In this document: positions 34,447-43,412 of the stretch, piece after piece | How positions within the stretch are numbered: position 1 is the first letter of the stretch | How the letters are laid out: every line of letters begins with the position of its first letter | Source: DASRDS01 sp035569435 | GTDB taxonomy: Bacteria > Gemmatimonadota > Gemmatimonadetes > Gemmatimonadales > Gemmatimonadaceae | NCBI GenBank assembly: GCA_035569435.1 | Contig: DATMNB010000195.1 | Coordinates: 1-64,000 of the forward strand | Length of the DNA: 64,000 bases | Direction of reading: 5' to 3' | Notes under the pieces: generated by a model | Databases searched by the model: none | What the model was told of the DNA's origin: nothing | What the model saw: only the letters and a program-made list of their open reading frames with translations | Program-made: the position numbers and the translations under genes

Positions 34447-35268
34447 CTACCCGATGATCGCGACCATGTCCAAGATGCGAAGCCCTAACTCGCGATCGCC
34501 CTCGACCTGCACCTGAGCGGCGGCCACGTCGCGGCGCATAGCCTTGGTAAAGATGCGCCAGGCAATCTCCTGGGGAATGACGACGCGCGCCATCGGGGTA
34601 TCGACTGAGTCCTCCGCGAGCCGCCATGAGAGGTGGTCGCGCCGGAGCATCCATGTGCCGCCACAGTCGCCGGCGATGTCGAACCGCAGGAGCGTGCCCG
34701 GCGCTGCCGCGGTGTCGCGGTAGGTGAATGGCAACGCACGCATGAAGCAGTCGAGGACCGGGCGATACAGCTCGGGGGTCATGATCGCTGGCCGGTCCAC
34801 GGCGAGGCGGATCTGCTGCTGGTGGTGCCAGCGCTCGGTGTACTCGCGCGCCGTGTCAAACCAGTTTGGCGACGTCGTGTCGCCGGCCCAACTCACCGCG
34901 AACGTCGCCGGCGCGAATGGGTCGAGTGACTGATGATACTCGGCGCTCTCGCGGGAGGCATCTGCCATCAGGGCAATGAGCACGCGTGGGCTCAGCCGGC
35001 GGTAGACCGTCACGCTTCGTTGGTTGAGCTGATCCACAAGGGCCACGAGGGAGTGCGCCGGCGTCGGGTCGTCCACGTATCCATCGCGCACCCGGGAGAG
35101 TTTGCGGAGCTGCGTGTCCAGCAGGTGCGCCGCCACGTCTTTGACTTTCCATTGTGGCGCCAACGTTTGCCGTTCCCACTCGTCCGGACCGAGCGACTCG
35201 AGGAGCTCGATGAGCAGCCGCTCGATCTTGGGGAACAGATGCGCCGTCACGATCGGGCGGACAGGCAC
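34447..35268 (-). CDS. Maleylpyruvate isomerase N-terminal/DinB-like family protein
   Basis: A 273-residue protein with the DinB/MDMPI four-helix metal-binding fold. The metal-ligand histidine is in WKVKDVAAHLLDTQLRKLSR, and further candidates are in EYHQSLDPFAP and ERWHHQQQIRLAV. The C-terminal half is a SCP-2-like beta region (TLLRFDIAGDCGGTWMLRR). Members act as thiol-dependent isomerases or transferases, often with mycothiol or bacillithiol; the substrate here is unknown. It begins 3 bp after the upstream flavin oxidoreductase stop, so both are likely in one operon. Confidence 0.82.
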   Translation of the reverse strand: MPVRPIVTAHLFPKIERLLIELLESLGPDEWERQTLAPQWKVKDVAAHLLDTQLRKLSRVRDGYVDDPTPAHSLVALVDQLNQRSVTVYRRLSPRVLIALMADASRESAEYHQSLDPFAPATFAVSWAGDTTSPNWFDTAREYTERWHHQQQIRLAVDRPAIMTPELYRPVLDCFMRALPFTYRDTAAAPGTLLRFDIAGDCGGTWMLRRDHLSWRLAEDSVDTPMARVVIPQEIAWRIFTKAMRRDVAAAQVQVEGDRELGLRILDMVAIIG

Positions 35269-35271
35269 GGA

Positions 35272-36354
35272 TCAGGACGTGGGTTTGGCCCGCAGGTATT
35301 GGTCCGGCCACGGCACGTTCGTCTTGAGCGTGTGCGCCGCGTGGAGCGGCCAGTACGGATCGCGCAACAGCTCGCGCGCGATGAACACGATGTCGGCCTG
35401 CTCCTCGCGCAGGATCGCCTCGGCTTGCTCAGGTGCGACGATCATGCCGACCGTCCCCGTCATGACGCGGGCATCCCGACGCACGCGCTCGGCGAGCGAG
35501 ACCTGATAGCCCGGCGCCATCGGCGGGCCTAGGTACTTGGCCGTGTTGCCACCCGATGAGCAGTCGACGAGATCGACGCCGAGCGGCCCGAGCAGCCGCG
35601 CGAGGGCGACCGAGTCCTCGATCGTCCACCCGGTGTCGACCCAATCGGTCGCCGAGAGTCGGACAAACAACGGCAACCGCTCGGGCCACACCTCGCGGAC
35701 TGCGCGCACGGTGTCGAGCAGCAACCGGGTCCGGTTCTCGAACGACCCCCCGTACCGGTCGGTGCGCTTGTTGGAAAGCGGCGAGAGAAACTCGTGCAGG
35801 AGATACCCATGCGCCGCATGGATCTCGATGACGCGAAAGCCCGCCGCGTACGCCCGCCGTGCCGCCGCGGCAAACGCCGCGGTGACCTCGTGGATGCCCG
35901 CTTCGTCGAGCGCCTCGGGCACGATCCAGCCCTCGGCGAAGGCGATCGGGCTGGGCGCCCAGATGGGCCGCCACCCCCCGTCGGCCACCGAGACCGACCC
36001 GGTCCCCTCCCACGGTCGCCGCGTGCTGGCTTTGCGTCCGGCGTGCGCAAGCTGCACCCCGGCCACGCCGCCGTGCGCGTCGATGAATTGCGTCACCCGC
36101 GCCAAGGGGTCGATGTGCGCGTCGCTCCAGATCCCTAAGTCCTGCGGGCTGATGCGCCCATCGGCGGTCACGGCCGTCGCCTCGGTGAAGACGAGGCCCG
36201 CGCCGCCCACCGCGCGGCTGCCCAGGTGCACGAGGTGCCAGTCGTTGGCCAGCCCATCGACGGACGAATACTCACACATGGGCGACACCACGATCCGATT
36301 GCGGAGCGTGATGTCGCGCAGGGTGAGCGGCGAGAAGAGCGCCGCGGTGCTCAA
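35272..36354 (-). CDS. NADH:flavin oxidoreductase of the Old Yellow Enzyme family (YqjM-like)
   Basis: A 360-residue FMN-dependent ene-reductase with a TIM-barrel. The start is TTG (36354), coupled to the preceding stop as TTGA. The thermophilic-like/YqjM class marker is the cysteine in VSPMCEYSS. The FMN and substrate motifs AHAGRKAS, IEIHAAHGYLLHEFLSPLSNKRTDRYGGSFENR and the phosphate-binding GTVGMIVAPEQAE are intact. It reduces activated C=C bonds of enones or nitro compounds. It is sandwiched between a metallo-beta-lactamase-fold gene and an MDMPI-like gene in one run. Confidence 0.92.
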   Translation of the reverse strand: MSTAALFSPLTLRDITLRNRIVVSPMCEYSSVDGLANDWHLVHLGSRAVGGAGLVFTEATAVTADGRISPQDLGIWSDAHIDPLARVTQFIDAHGGVAGVQLAHAGRKASTRRPWEGTGSVSVADGGWRPIWAPSPIAFAEGWIVPEALDEAGIHEVTAAFAAAARRAYAAGFRVIEIHAAHGYLLHEFLSPLSNKRTDRYGGSFENRTRLLLDTVRAVREVWPERLPLFVRLSATDWVDTGWTIEDSVALARLLGPLGVDLVDCSSGGNTAKYLGPPMAPGYQVSLAERVRRDARVMTGTVGMIVAPEQAEAILREEQADIVFIARELLRDPYWPLHAAHTLKTNVPWPDQYLRAKPTS

Positions 36355-37094
36355 AATGTCCGCGTGTTGCCGGGCCGTAGGATCATGACGCGCGAGTCAC
36401 CTGCAAAGGCCGTGCGCACGTCCGCCTCGGTGGCCAATCCGGGGAACGTCGCGTAGTGCATCGGGATGATGGCCGTCGGATGAAAGTATTTCGTGATCGC
36501 CAACTTGGCCGTCTTGGGATCTTCGTTGTACGGTCCGCCCCCGACCTGCAACAGAATGACCGTCGGGTGGTAGATCTCCTGAATCAACGCCATGTCGCCA
36601 AAGATCCAGGTATCGCCGGTATCGTAGATCGTCTGACCGTTGGTGAACTCGAGCACAAACCCGACTGGTCGCCCCGGCTCACTGGAATGCACGGCCGTCA
36701 CGAGATGGATCGTGACGTCGCCGATCTTGAACGTCCCGCCGACGTTGCCGCCCAGCGTCTGCTTCTCGGGCAACCCCTGCGCCGCCACCCACTCGTAAGC
36801 GCTCACGACCGGTGCCCCCGACGCCACGGCAATCGCCTTGGCGTCGGCGCTATGGTCAGAGTGGGAGTGTGTGACGAGAATCGCCGCCGGCTTGTAGTGG
36901 CTCAGGTCCTTGAGCGAGTCCGGCACGCTCGGGTTCTCTGTGATCCACGGATCGAGTAACAGCTGGGTCCCGCCGGGCGAGGTGACCAGAAACGCCGCGT
37001 GCCCGAGCCACTGCACCTTCACCTTGCCCTGCGCCTGTGCGGTGGTGGCCATCGCCAGTCCCGCGATTCCCATCAACAGCGCGCGTCGACCCAT
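36351..37094 (-). CDS. Exported metal-dependent hydrolase, metallo-beta-lactamase fold (UPF0173-like)
   Basis: A 247-residue protein with a signal peptide (MGRRALLMGIAGLAMATTAQAQG) and the MBL-fold motif THSHSDHS; other ligands are in ..AVHSS.., YDTGDT and IPMHYATFPG. UPF0173 proteins are usually cytoplasmic, so the signal peptide is notable. The substrate is unknown. The ATG at 37094 has CGGAGA upstream. TACATT about ten bases further up could be a -10 element, giving this three-gene unit its own promoter only 35 bp downstream of the his operon. Confidence 0.85.
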   Translation of the reverse strand: MGRRALLMGIAGLAMATTAQAQGKVKVQWLGHAAFLVTSPGGTQLLLDPWITENPSVPDSLKDLSHYKPAAILVTHSHSDHSADAKAIAVASGAPVVSAYEWVAAQGLPEKQTLGGNVGGTFKIGDVTIHLVTAVHSSEPGRPVGFVLEFTNGQTIYDTGDTWIFGDMALIQEIYHPTVILLQVGGGPYNEDPKTAKLAITKYFHPTAIIPMHYATFPGLATEADVRTAFAGDSRVMILRPGNTRTF

Positions 37095-37128
37095 GCCGTG
37101 GTTCTCCGTAAGGTGTGAATGTACCGCA

Positions 37129-37743
37129 TTAATGCCGCTGGGCCGCGCGCCGTTCCAAGGTCAGCCGGACATCATCCAACCCAACGCCGAGGGCGCGGAG
37201 CGCGACGAGGGTATGATACACGACGTCGGCCGCCTCGTCCGTCGCGCGATCCCGGTCGCCATCCGCGCACGCGGCCACCAGTTCCGCCATCTCCTCGCCG
37301 AGCTTCTTGAGTCGCAGGTTGCGGTCGCCAAGGAGCCGGCGCGTGTAGCTGGACTCGTCGGCCCCCGCGGCCGGGGTGGCCCTGGCGGCGAGCGTCCGGT
37401 CGAGCGTCGAGAGCGCATCGCCCCCCGCGCCATTGAAACAACTGACGGCTCCGGTGTGGCAGGCCGGTCCACGGGGCTCGACCAGCGCCAACACCGTGTC
37501 GCCATCGCAGTCGGCCGTGAGCGACACGACGCGCTGCGTGTTGCCACTTGTGGCGCCCTTGTGCCACAGTCCGCGGCGTCGCGAGAAATAGTGCATCTCG
37601 CCCGTGGCCACCGTCCGCTCCAATGCCTCGCGATTGCTGAGCGCGACCATGAGCACGGCGCCAGTCACGGCGTCCTGCGCGACCACCGTCACCAGGCCTC
37701 CGCCTTTGTCGAAGTCGAGCGCATCGAGATCGAGACCGATCAC
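37129..37743 (-). CDS. hisI: Bifunctional phosphoribosyl-AMP cyclohydrolase/phosphoribosyl-ATP pyrophosphatase HisIE
   Basis: Carries out steps 2 and 3 of histidine synthesis. The N-terminal HisI domain (about 1-115) has HYFSRRRGLWHKGATSGNTQ and the zinc-binding cysteines in DCDGDT and ACHTGAVSCF. The C-terminal HisE domain (about 115-204) has RNLRLKKLGEEMAELVAAC and DEAADVVYHTLVAL. Length (204 residues) is normal for the fused form. It is the last gene of the his operon; the GTG start overlaps the hisN stop codon as GTGA. Confidence 0.95.
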   Translation of the reverse strand: MIGLDLDALDFDKGGGLVTVVAQDAVTGAVLMVALSNREALERTVATGEMHYFSRRRGLWHKGATSGNTQRVVSLTADCDGDTVLALVEPRGPACHTGAVSCFNGAGGDALSTLDRTLAARATPAAGADESSYTRRLLGDRNLRLKKLGEEMAELVAACADGDRDRATDEAADVVYHTLVALRALGVGLDDVRLTLERRAAQRH

Positions 37744-38495
37744 GGCTCCTCCACGAGCGCCGCGCGCACCACGTCGGCCAGGGCGAGATTGGTCGCGATG
37801 CCGCCTCCGCCAAACGCTGTCGAGCGCCCCTGCCAGTCGGTGAACGCCCCGCCGGCCTCGGTGACCACCACGAAGGGCGCGGCCGCGTCCCACACCTGCA
37901 TCGTGCTGTCCGCCATGACCTCGGCGCGTCCGGTCGCGACCATCAGATAGCCAAACCCGTCGCCCCACGTCCGCGCCACTGAGGCCGCCGCGGTCAACGC
38001 GCCCCATCGGTTGGCGCGGTCGGGCCGATCAAAGAATCGGTCATCACTCGTCACGATCGTCGCCTTGGCGAGCGTGCCGACCGAGGACACGTGGCATCGC
38101 GTCCCGTTGTGCCACGCGCCCTCGCCGCGTGCGGCGATGACAAGCTCACCGGCCGCGGGACAGTATACGGCGCCACCCAGGATCGCGTCACCCTCGGCGA
38201 CGGCAATGAGCGTCGCCCACAGCGGCACGCCGCGCACAAAGGCTTTCGTGCCATCGATCGGATCGATGATCCAGAGACGCCGGGCATTCGGGCGCACGAC
38301 GCCGTGTTCCTCGCCGAGGATCCCGTCTTTGGGGAAATGCCGCTCGATCCATTGGCGCGCAACCATCTCAGCGCCGCGGTCGGCCTCGGTGACGGGCGAG
38401 CCATCAGATTTCGTCTCGACGGCCAACCCGGTCTTGAACCGGGCCAACGCCGCGTCGCCAACGGCGCGGGCGAGGTCGCTCACTGCCTGCAGCAT
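37740..38495 (-). CDS. hisN: Histidinol-phosphatase, inositol-monophosphatase type (HisN)
   Basis: A 251-residue phosphatase of the IMPase superfamily: metal-binding motifs GEEHG, WIIDPIDGTKAFVRG and WDAAAPFVVVTEAGG are intact. In the his operon it supplies the histidinol-phosphate phosphatase step that HisB-N or PHP-type HisK perform in other bacteria; actinobacteria use the same HisN solution. The assignment rests on genomic position plus family. The ATG at 38495 follows GGAGG and overlaps hisF by 16 bp, the longest overlap in the operon. Confidence 0.9.
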   Translation of the reverse strand: MLQAVSDLARAVGDAALARFKTGLAVETKSDGSPVTEADRGAEMVARQWIERHFPKDGILGEEHGVVRPNARRLWIIDPIDGTKAFVRGVPLWATLIAVAEGDAILGGAVYCPAAGELVIAARGEGAWHNGTRCHVSSVGTLAKATIVTSDDRFFDRPDRANRWGALTAAASVARTWGDGFGYLMVATGRAEVMADSTMQVWDAAAPFVVVTEAGGAFTDWQGRSTAFGGGGIATNLALADVVRAALVEEP

Positions 38496-39250
38496 ATCCC
38501 GGCCTCCGTCATGGCGTGCTTGATCCGGCCCACGGTCGTCATGCCATCGTGCACGATCCCCGCGACGAGCGCCGCGTCGGCGCGGCCCGCGTCGCCGAGC
38601 ACGGCGCAGACGTCGGCCTCGGAGCCGGCGCCGCCAGAGGCGATCACCGGCACATCGACCGCCTCGACGACGGCCCGCGTGAGCGCCACGTCGTAGCCGG
38701 CCCGACCGCCATCGCGGTCGATGCTCGTCAGCAGGATCTCGCCCGCGCCGCGCGCGACGCATTCGGCGGCCCAGCTCACGGCGTCCAGGTCCGTTGGCGT
38801 GCGACCGCCCTGGACGAAGACGCGCCACGGCGAGCCCGGCATCGTGGGATCGTGCGCGGCATCGATGCTGGCCACCACGCATTGGGCGCCGAAGCGGTCG
38901 GCGGCTTCGGTCAGGACCGCTGGACGGCGGACGGCCGCCGAGTTGATGCTGACCTTGTCGGCTCCCGATCGTAAGGCCCGGGCGACGTCGTCGCTCGACC
39001 GGACGCCGCCGCCGATCGTGAGGGGCACAAAGAGCCGCTCGGCAGTCGAACGCGCCACATCGAGGAGCGTCGCGCGGGCCTCGGCGCTGGCCGAGATGTC
39101 GAGGAAGACGATCTCGTCGGCGCCGTCGGCCTCGTAGCGCTCGGCCAGCGCCACCGGGTCACCGATGTCGCGGAGGTCGACGAAGCGGACGCCTTTCACG
39201 ACACGGCCTCCGTTGACGTCGAGGCAGACAATCACCCGTCGTCGTAGCAT
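38480..39250 (-). CDS. hisF: Imidazole glycerol phosphate synthase cyclase subunit HisF
   Basis: A TIM-barrel that uses ammonia from HisH to form imidazole glycerol phosphate and AICAR. The catalytic aspartates are in VIVCLDVNGG and VVASIDAAHD; phosphate loops are TIGGGVRSS and IASGGAG. At 256 residues it is standard. ATG at 39250 (TGATG junction with hisB) or the GTG one codon earlier could start it; I prefer ATG because HisF proteins usually begin MLxxR. It should pair with HisH encoded two genes upstream. Confidence 0.95.
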   Translation of the reverse strand: MLRRRVIVCLDVNGGRVVKGVRFVDLRDIGDPVALAERYEADGADEIVFLDISASAEARATLLDVARSTAERLFVPLTIGGGVRSSDDVARALRSGADKVSINSAAVRRPAVLTEAADRFGAQCVVASIDAAHDPTMPGSPWRVFVQGGRTPTDLDAVSWAAECVARGAGEILLTSIDRDGGRAGYDVALTRAVVEAVDVPVIASGGAGSEADVCAVLGDAGRADAALVAGIVHDGMTTVGRIKHAMTEAGICCRQ

Positions 39251-39783
39251 CACGTCGACTCGACGGCGCCTTTGGTACTGAACACCGCGCCACTCTCGAC
39301 GAGGGCGTCGCGCAACGCCAGGCCCAGCGCCTTGAACGCCGCCTCGACGACGTGGTGGCGATCGTGCCCGCGCAACACGCGAATGTGCAGCGTGACATTG
39401 GCGTTGTCAGCAAACGACCGCATCCAGTGGTCATAGAGCGAGCTCGGAAGCGGCCCCCGATAGTACGGCCGTCCACCAGTGTCCAGCGACACATGCACGA
39501 GCGCATCGTCCATGCCGATCGTCCGATCGCCGTACCGCGCCGCCGTGGCGGGGACGAGCCGCGCCACGGCCGTGCCCATGGCGATCCCCACGTCTTCGAT
39601 CAGATGATGCTTGAGATCCCCGGCCGCGGTGATCGAGAGGTCGAACGCCGCATAGCGCGCCAGCGTGACCATCATGTGATCGAGAAACGGCTGCCCGGTG
39701 ACGACACTGGCCTGCCCCTCACCGCGCGCCACTTCGATCCGAATGCGGGTCTCCTTGGTGGCCCGCGTGATGACGATGCTCAT
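39250..39783 (-). CDS. hisB: Imidazoleglycerol-phosphate dehydratase HisB
   Basis: Removes water from imidazole glycerol phosphate to give imidazole acetol phosphate. The 177-residue monofunctional protein contains the manganese-binding motifs FLDHMMVTLARY, LKHHLIEDVGIAMG and GHDRHHVVEAAFKALGLALRDA. It is about 15-20 residues shorter than most HisB proteins but all motifs are present. ATG at 39783 overlaps the hisA stop (ATGA). No phosphatase domain is fused; hisN fills that role downstream. Confidence 0.95.
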   Translation of the reverse strand: MSIVITRATKETRIRIEVARGEGQASVVTGQPFLDHMMVTLARYAAFDLSITAAGDLKHHLIEDVGIAMGTAVARLVPATAARYGDRTIGMDDALVHVSLDTGGRPYYRGPLPSSLYDHWMRSFADNANVTLHIRVLRGHDRHHVVEAAFKALGLALRDALVESGAVFSTKGAVEST

Positions 39784-40493
39784 TCGCCAAATTCTCCGGC
39801 CGCGGCGCGCGGGTCGATCGCGCCCGTGTAGAGCGCCATCCCAATGACGGCCGCCGCGACACCGCGGTGTGCCAGGGCGCGCAGATCGTGCAACGTCGTG
39901 ATCCCGCCCGCCGCGTACACGGGGAACGCGGCCGCCTCGGCCACGTCTTCCATGAGCGGCAGATCGGTGCCCTGCAACTGCCCTTCGCGGTGCACGGCCG
40001 TCACGAGCACGCCGGCCAGCGGCAACGCGTTCAACTCCTCGATCGCGTCGAGCACGTTGAGCGGGAGCGACCGCGCCCACCCCCGCGTCACGACCCGCCG
40101 GTCGCGCACGTCCGCGGCGACGATGAGCACGCCGGGGAACCGCGAGGTCATCTCGTCCAGCCAGTCGCTGTCCTCCATGGCCCGTGTCCCGACGATGACG
40201 CGCGCGGCCCCGTCGGCGAGCAGCTCTTCGATCCGCCCGCCATCGCGCACCCCGCCCCCCACCTGGACCTCGGCGTCAGTCGCGCCGAGGATGTCGCGGA
40301 CCATGCCGATGTTGGAACCGCGCCCGGTCGCCGCATCGAGGTCGATCAGGTGCAACGCGCGGAAGCCGGCGTCGAGCCACGCGCGCGCCACGGCGACGGG
40401 ATCCGAGAGCCGGACGCTTTCCCGCTCGTACGCACCACCTACGAGCTGCACACAGGCGCCGCCGCGGAGGTCTACTGCTGGGAGGGCAATCAC
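39780..40493 (-). CDS. hisA: ProFAR isomerase HisA
   Basis: An Amadori isomerase (TIM barrel) converting ProFAR to PRFAR. The catalytic aspartates lie in IALPAVDLRGGACVQLVGG and in the strand-5 region AGVLVTAVHREGQLQGTDL; the phosphate loops VGGGVRDGG and YAAGGITT are visible. In most HisA proteins the second acid is in a TDI(x)RDG segment; here it reads VTAVHREG, so the equivalent acid should be checked. Length is 237 residues. GTG start at 40493 overlaps the hisH stop (GTGA). Confidence 0.9.
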   Translation of the reverse strand: MIALPAVDLRGGACVQLVGGAYERESVRLSDPVAVARAWLDAGFRALHLIDLDAATGRGSNIGMVRDILGATDAEVQVGGGVRDGGRIEELLADGAARVIVGTRAMEDSDWLDEMTSRFPGVLIVAADVRDRRVVTRGWARSLPLNVLDAIEELNALPLAGVLVTAVHREGQLQGTDLPLMEDVAEAAAFPVYAAGGITTLHDLRALAHRGVAAAVIGMALYTGAIDPRAAAGEFGE

Positions 40494-41086
40494 GCGAGTG
40501 TGCTCACGAACGCCTGCACAAACCGGACGCCCGGCGAGGAGCTCTTCTCGGGATGGAACTGGACACCGACGGTGCGCCGCCAACGGACGGCGGCCGGGAA
40601 CCGGTCGCCCCCCTCTTCGGTCCACGCCGTCACCGACGTCAGATCGGTCGGCCGACAGATGTAACTATGAGCATAGTAGACCACGTCCAGCGGCGCGACG
40701 CTGAGCAGCGGGTCAGTCGCGGATTCGACCGCGTTCCACCCGATGTGCGGTACCCGTGGCGCAACCAACCGGGTCACGCGCCCCGGAATGACGCCCAGCC
40801 CGGCACCGCCGCCCTCGTCGCTGCCATCAAAGAGCAGCTGCATGCCGAGGCAGATCCCGAGGCACGGCAGCCCGCCCTCGAGCGCGGCGGCCATTGCCGC
40901 ACGTCCAGGCGCCAACCGGTCCGCCGCCGCGCCAAACGCACCGACGCCCGGCAACACCAACGCATCGGTGTCCAACGCGGCCACCGGATCGGTCTCGATA
41001 CGCACGTCGACTCCGGGCGCGGCCAGCGCCTTCGCCAGCGAGTGCAAGTTCCCCGCGCCGTAGTCGAACACGGTGACCCGCCTCAT
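40490..41086 (-). CDS. hisH: Imidazole glycerol phosphate synthase glutaminase subunit HisH
   Basis: A class I glutamine amidotransferase of 198 residues that delivers ammonia to HisF. The nucleophile is in LGICLGMQLLF, and the His-Glu pair in GVQFHPEKSS; the N-terminal VTVFDYGAGNLHSL is typical. ATG at 41086 overlaps the hisC stop (ATGA). Confidence 0.95.
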   Translation of the reverse strand: MRRVTVFDYGAGNLHSLAKALAAPGVDVRIETDPVAALDTDALVLPGVGAFGAAADRLAPGRAAMAAALEGGLPCLGICLGMQLLFDGSDEGGGAGLGVIPGRVTRLVAPRVPHIGWNAVESATDPLLSVAPLDVVYYAHSYICRPTDLTSVTAWTEEGGDRFPAAVRWRRTVGVQFHPEKSSSPGVRFVQAFVSTLA

Positions 41087-42114
41087 GACCCGGCTCTTGC
41101 CGCGAGTGCCTCGAGGCACTGTGCCATGAGCGGCCACGGGCCGATCGTGATGCGAATGCCGTCCGGATATCCGCGAACGCCGATCCCGCGCGCGCACAGC
41201 GCCGTCACGATTCCCGCGCTCGGCTGCGACGTGTGCGCGAACACAAAGTTGCCAAACGACGGCACCACCCGAACCCCCGGGATCGCCGCCAGCGCCTGCT
41301 CGAACCGCCGGCGGTTGGCAACCGCCTCTGCGACGTGCTCGGCCACCCACTCCCGATCTTCCGTGAGCGCCGCATACGCGGCCTGCTCAGCGACCACGTT
41401 CACCTTGTACGGCCCTCTCGACTTCTCCACCTCGGCGATCAGCGCCGGCGCCGCGGCGCCGTACCCGATCCGAAGCCCTGCCAGCCCAAACGCCTTCGAC
41501 ATGGTGCGCGTGATCAAGAGCCGGTCCGACCGCGCCAGCAGGTCGACCGACGACACGCCGGCAAACTCGGCATATGCCTCGTCGATCATGACGACCCCCG
41601 GCGCGTCGGCGACAACTCGCTCGATCGTCGCGCGCGAGACGAGCGTGCCCGTGGGATTGTTGGGCGAGCAGAGATACATGATCCGCGCGCCCGTCGCGAG
41701 CAGCCCGTCAGCATCGGCGTCGTAGTCGGCCGTGAGCGGCACCGGCACCGCCACCAGCCCATTCATGCGCGCGAACGTCGAAGCCATCGGGAACGTCGGA
41801 TCGAGATACGCAAACCGCTCCCCGGGATCGGCGAACGCGCGAATGGCCGAATCAATCACATCGTCGGAGCCGCACCCCGTGACGATCATCTCGGGCTCGA
41901 CGCCGAGATAGTCGGCCAGCACGCCCTTGAGCCCGCGGGCGTAGACGTTGGGATACTTTGTCGCGCCCGTCGCCGCCGCCTGCGCCGCGGCCCGGGCGGC
42001 CGGTGGCATCCCCCACAAGTTCGTGTTGTCGCTCAGATCGATCGCGCATCGCTCCCGCTCGGTGCCATAGAGGGCGATGTCGCGATACACCGCCCGCCCG
42101 GTCATGGGCGTCAT
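41083..42114 (-). CDS. hisC: Histidinol-phosphate aminotransferase HisC
   Basis: A PLP-dependent fold-type I transaminase of 343 residues that forms histidinol phosphate from imidazole acetol phosphate. Motifs: DLSDNTNLWG near the N-terminus, GCGSDDVIDSAIRAF, YLCSPNNPTGT, VMIDEAYAEF and the PLP lysine in TRTMSKAFGLAGLRIGYG. ATG at 42114 overlaps the hisD stop (ATGA). Confidence 0.95.
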   Translation of the reverse strand: MTPMTGRAVYRDIALYGTERERCAIDLSDNTNLWGMPPAARAAAQAAATGATKYPNVYARGLKGVLADYLGVEPEMIVTGCGSDDVIDSAIRAFADPGERFAYLDPTFPMASTFARMNGLVAVPVPLTADYDADADGLLATGARIMYLCSPNNPTGTLVSRATIERVVADAPGVVMIDEAYAEFAGVSSVDLLARSDRLLITRTMSKAFGLAGLRIGYGAAAPALIAEVEKSRGPYKVNVVAEQAAYAALTEDREWVAEHVAEAVANRRRFEQALAAIPGVRVVPSFGNFVFAHTSQPSAGIVTALCARGIGVRGYPDGIRITIGPWPLMAQCLEALAARAGS

Positions 42115-43412
42115 GTGTCACCCCACGCCGCGGCCGCGGCAGCGTGCGCCGGGAGATGTTCGGCGGTGGCGAACGCCGCCGCGTCGGCCGCCAACCGCCC
42201 GGCCGCCACTCGATCGACGCGCTGATACGTCGTCCACCGCACGAAATCCATCGTCGATAACCCTGAATACGACCGCGCCAGGCCGCCAGTCGGCAGCACG
42301 TGGTTCGCGCCCGTGAGATAATCCCCAAAGACCACCGAGCTCGTCTCCCCGAAGAATACCGTCCCGACATTACGAACCCCGGCGAACGCACCCGCAGGAT
42401 CGGCGATCGCCAGCAACAGGTGCTCGGGCGCCCACTCGTTCACGAGCGCGATGGCTTCGTCGACCGACTGCGCCACGAGCAGTGCGCCTCGTGTCGCCAA
42501 CGACTCGGCGATGATCACGTGTCTGGGCTGGGCAACCGCAAGTGTTTCAATGGCATTGGCAATCCGCCGGGCCACTGCCGCCCCGATCGCCACGACGACC
42601 ACCGCCGCCTGCGGGTCGTGCTCGGCTTGGGCCATGACCTCCCGCGCCACGATCTCCGGATCAGCCGCGCGGTCCGCCACGACGAGCAACTCGCTCGGGC
42701 CCGCCGGCGAGTCGATCCCCACGACGCTCGCCACCTGCAACTTGGCCTCGGCCACATACGCGTTGCCCGGCCCCACGATCCGGTCCACGCGTGGAATGGT
42801 TCGCGTCCCATAGGCCATCGCCGCGATCGCGCCGGCGCCACCGACCGCGAACACCCGATCGACGCCGGCCAGCTCGGCCGCCGCGAGAATCACCGGCGCG
42901 GGCTCACCAGGCTGCGTCGGCGGAGAACACACAATGACCTCGCCGACCCCCGCCACGCGCGCCGGGATCGCGCCCATGAGCAGACTGCTCGGATAGGTCG
43001 CCCGCCCACCGGGCGCATACACGCCGACCCGCCCAATCGGATCGGGCCGCCGCCCGACCATCACGCCGGGCTCGGTCTCGATCTCCATCGCCTCCGGCAG
43101 GAACGCCCCATGCGCGGCGCGCAGGTTGCGCGCGCTCCGCTCCATGGCGAGGCGCAGCGCGGGTGGGATCGTGCTGAGCGCGGCACGCCACCGCTCGCGC
43201 GGGATCTCGATCGACGGCAGCGTTACCCCATCCAACTCGCGGGCGAGCTCGGCCAGCGCGCTGTCCCCGGCATCGCGCACGCGCGCAATGACCGCCGTGG
43301 TCGCACATCTCACCACATCGATATCCGCGGCACCAGCACGACAATACAGCGCGGCCCGATCCGCGGGACTGAGCGCGGCGATCGCCCCCGTAAACCGAAA
43401 GATCCCGCTCAC
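42111..43412 (-). CDS. hisD: Histidinol dehydrogenase HisD
   Basis: A zinc, NAD-dependent enzyme that oxidises histidinol to histidine in the last two steps. The 433-residue protein has RVGVYAPGGRATYPSSLLMGAIPARVAG, GPGNAYVAEAKLQV, the zinc and catalytic region ESQ/EHD (AQAEHDPQA), NEWAPEHLLL and DYLTGANHVLPTGGLARSYSGL. The start is GTG at 43412 overlapping the hisG stop (GTGA); family similarity begins close to it. Confidence 0.95.
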   Translation of the reverse strand: MSGIFRFTGAIAALSPADRAALYCRAGAADIDVVRCATTAVIARVRDAGDSALAELARELDGVTLPSIEIPRERWRAALSTIPPALRLAMERSARNLRAAHGAFLPEAMEIETEPGVMVGRRPDPIGRVGVYAPGGRATYPSSLLMGAIPARVAGVGEVIVCSPPTQPGEPAPVILAAAELAGVDRVFAVGGAGAIAAMAYGTRTIPRVDRIVGPGNAYVAEAKLQVASVVGIDSPAGPSELLVVADRAADPEIVAREVMAQAEHDPQAAVVVVAIGAAVARRIANAIETLAVAQPRHVIIAESLATRGALLVAQSVDEAIALVNEWAPEHLLLAIADPAGAFAGVRNVGTVFFGETSSVVFGDYLTGANHVLPTGGLARSYSGLSTMDFVRWTTYQRVDRVAAGRLAADAAAFATAEHLPAHAAAAAAWGDT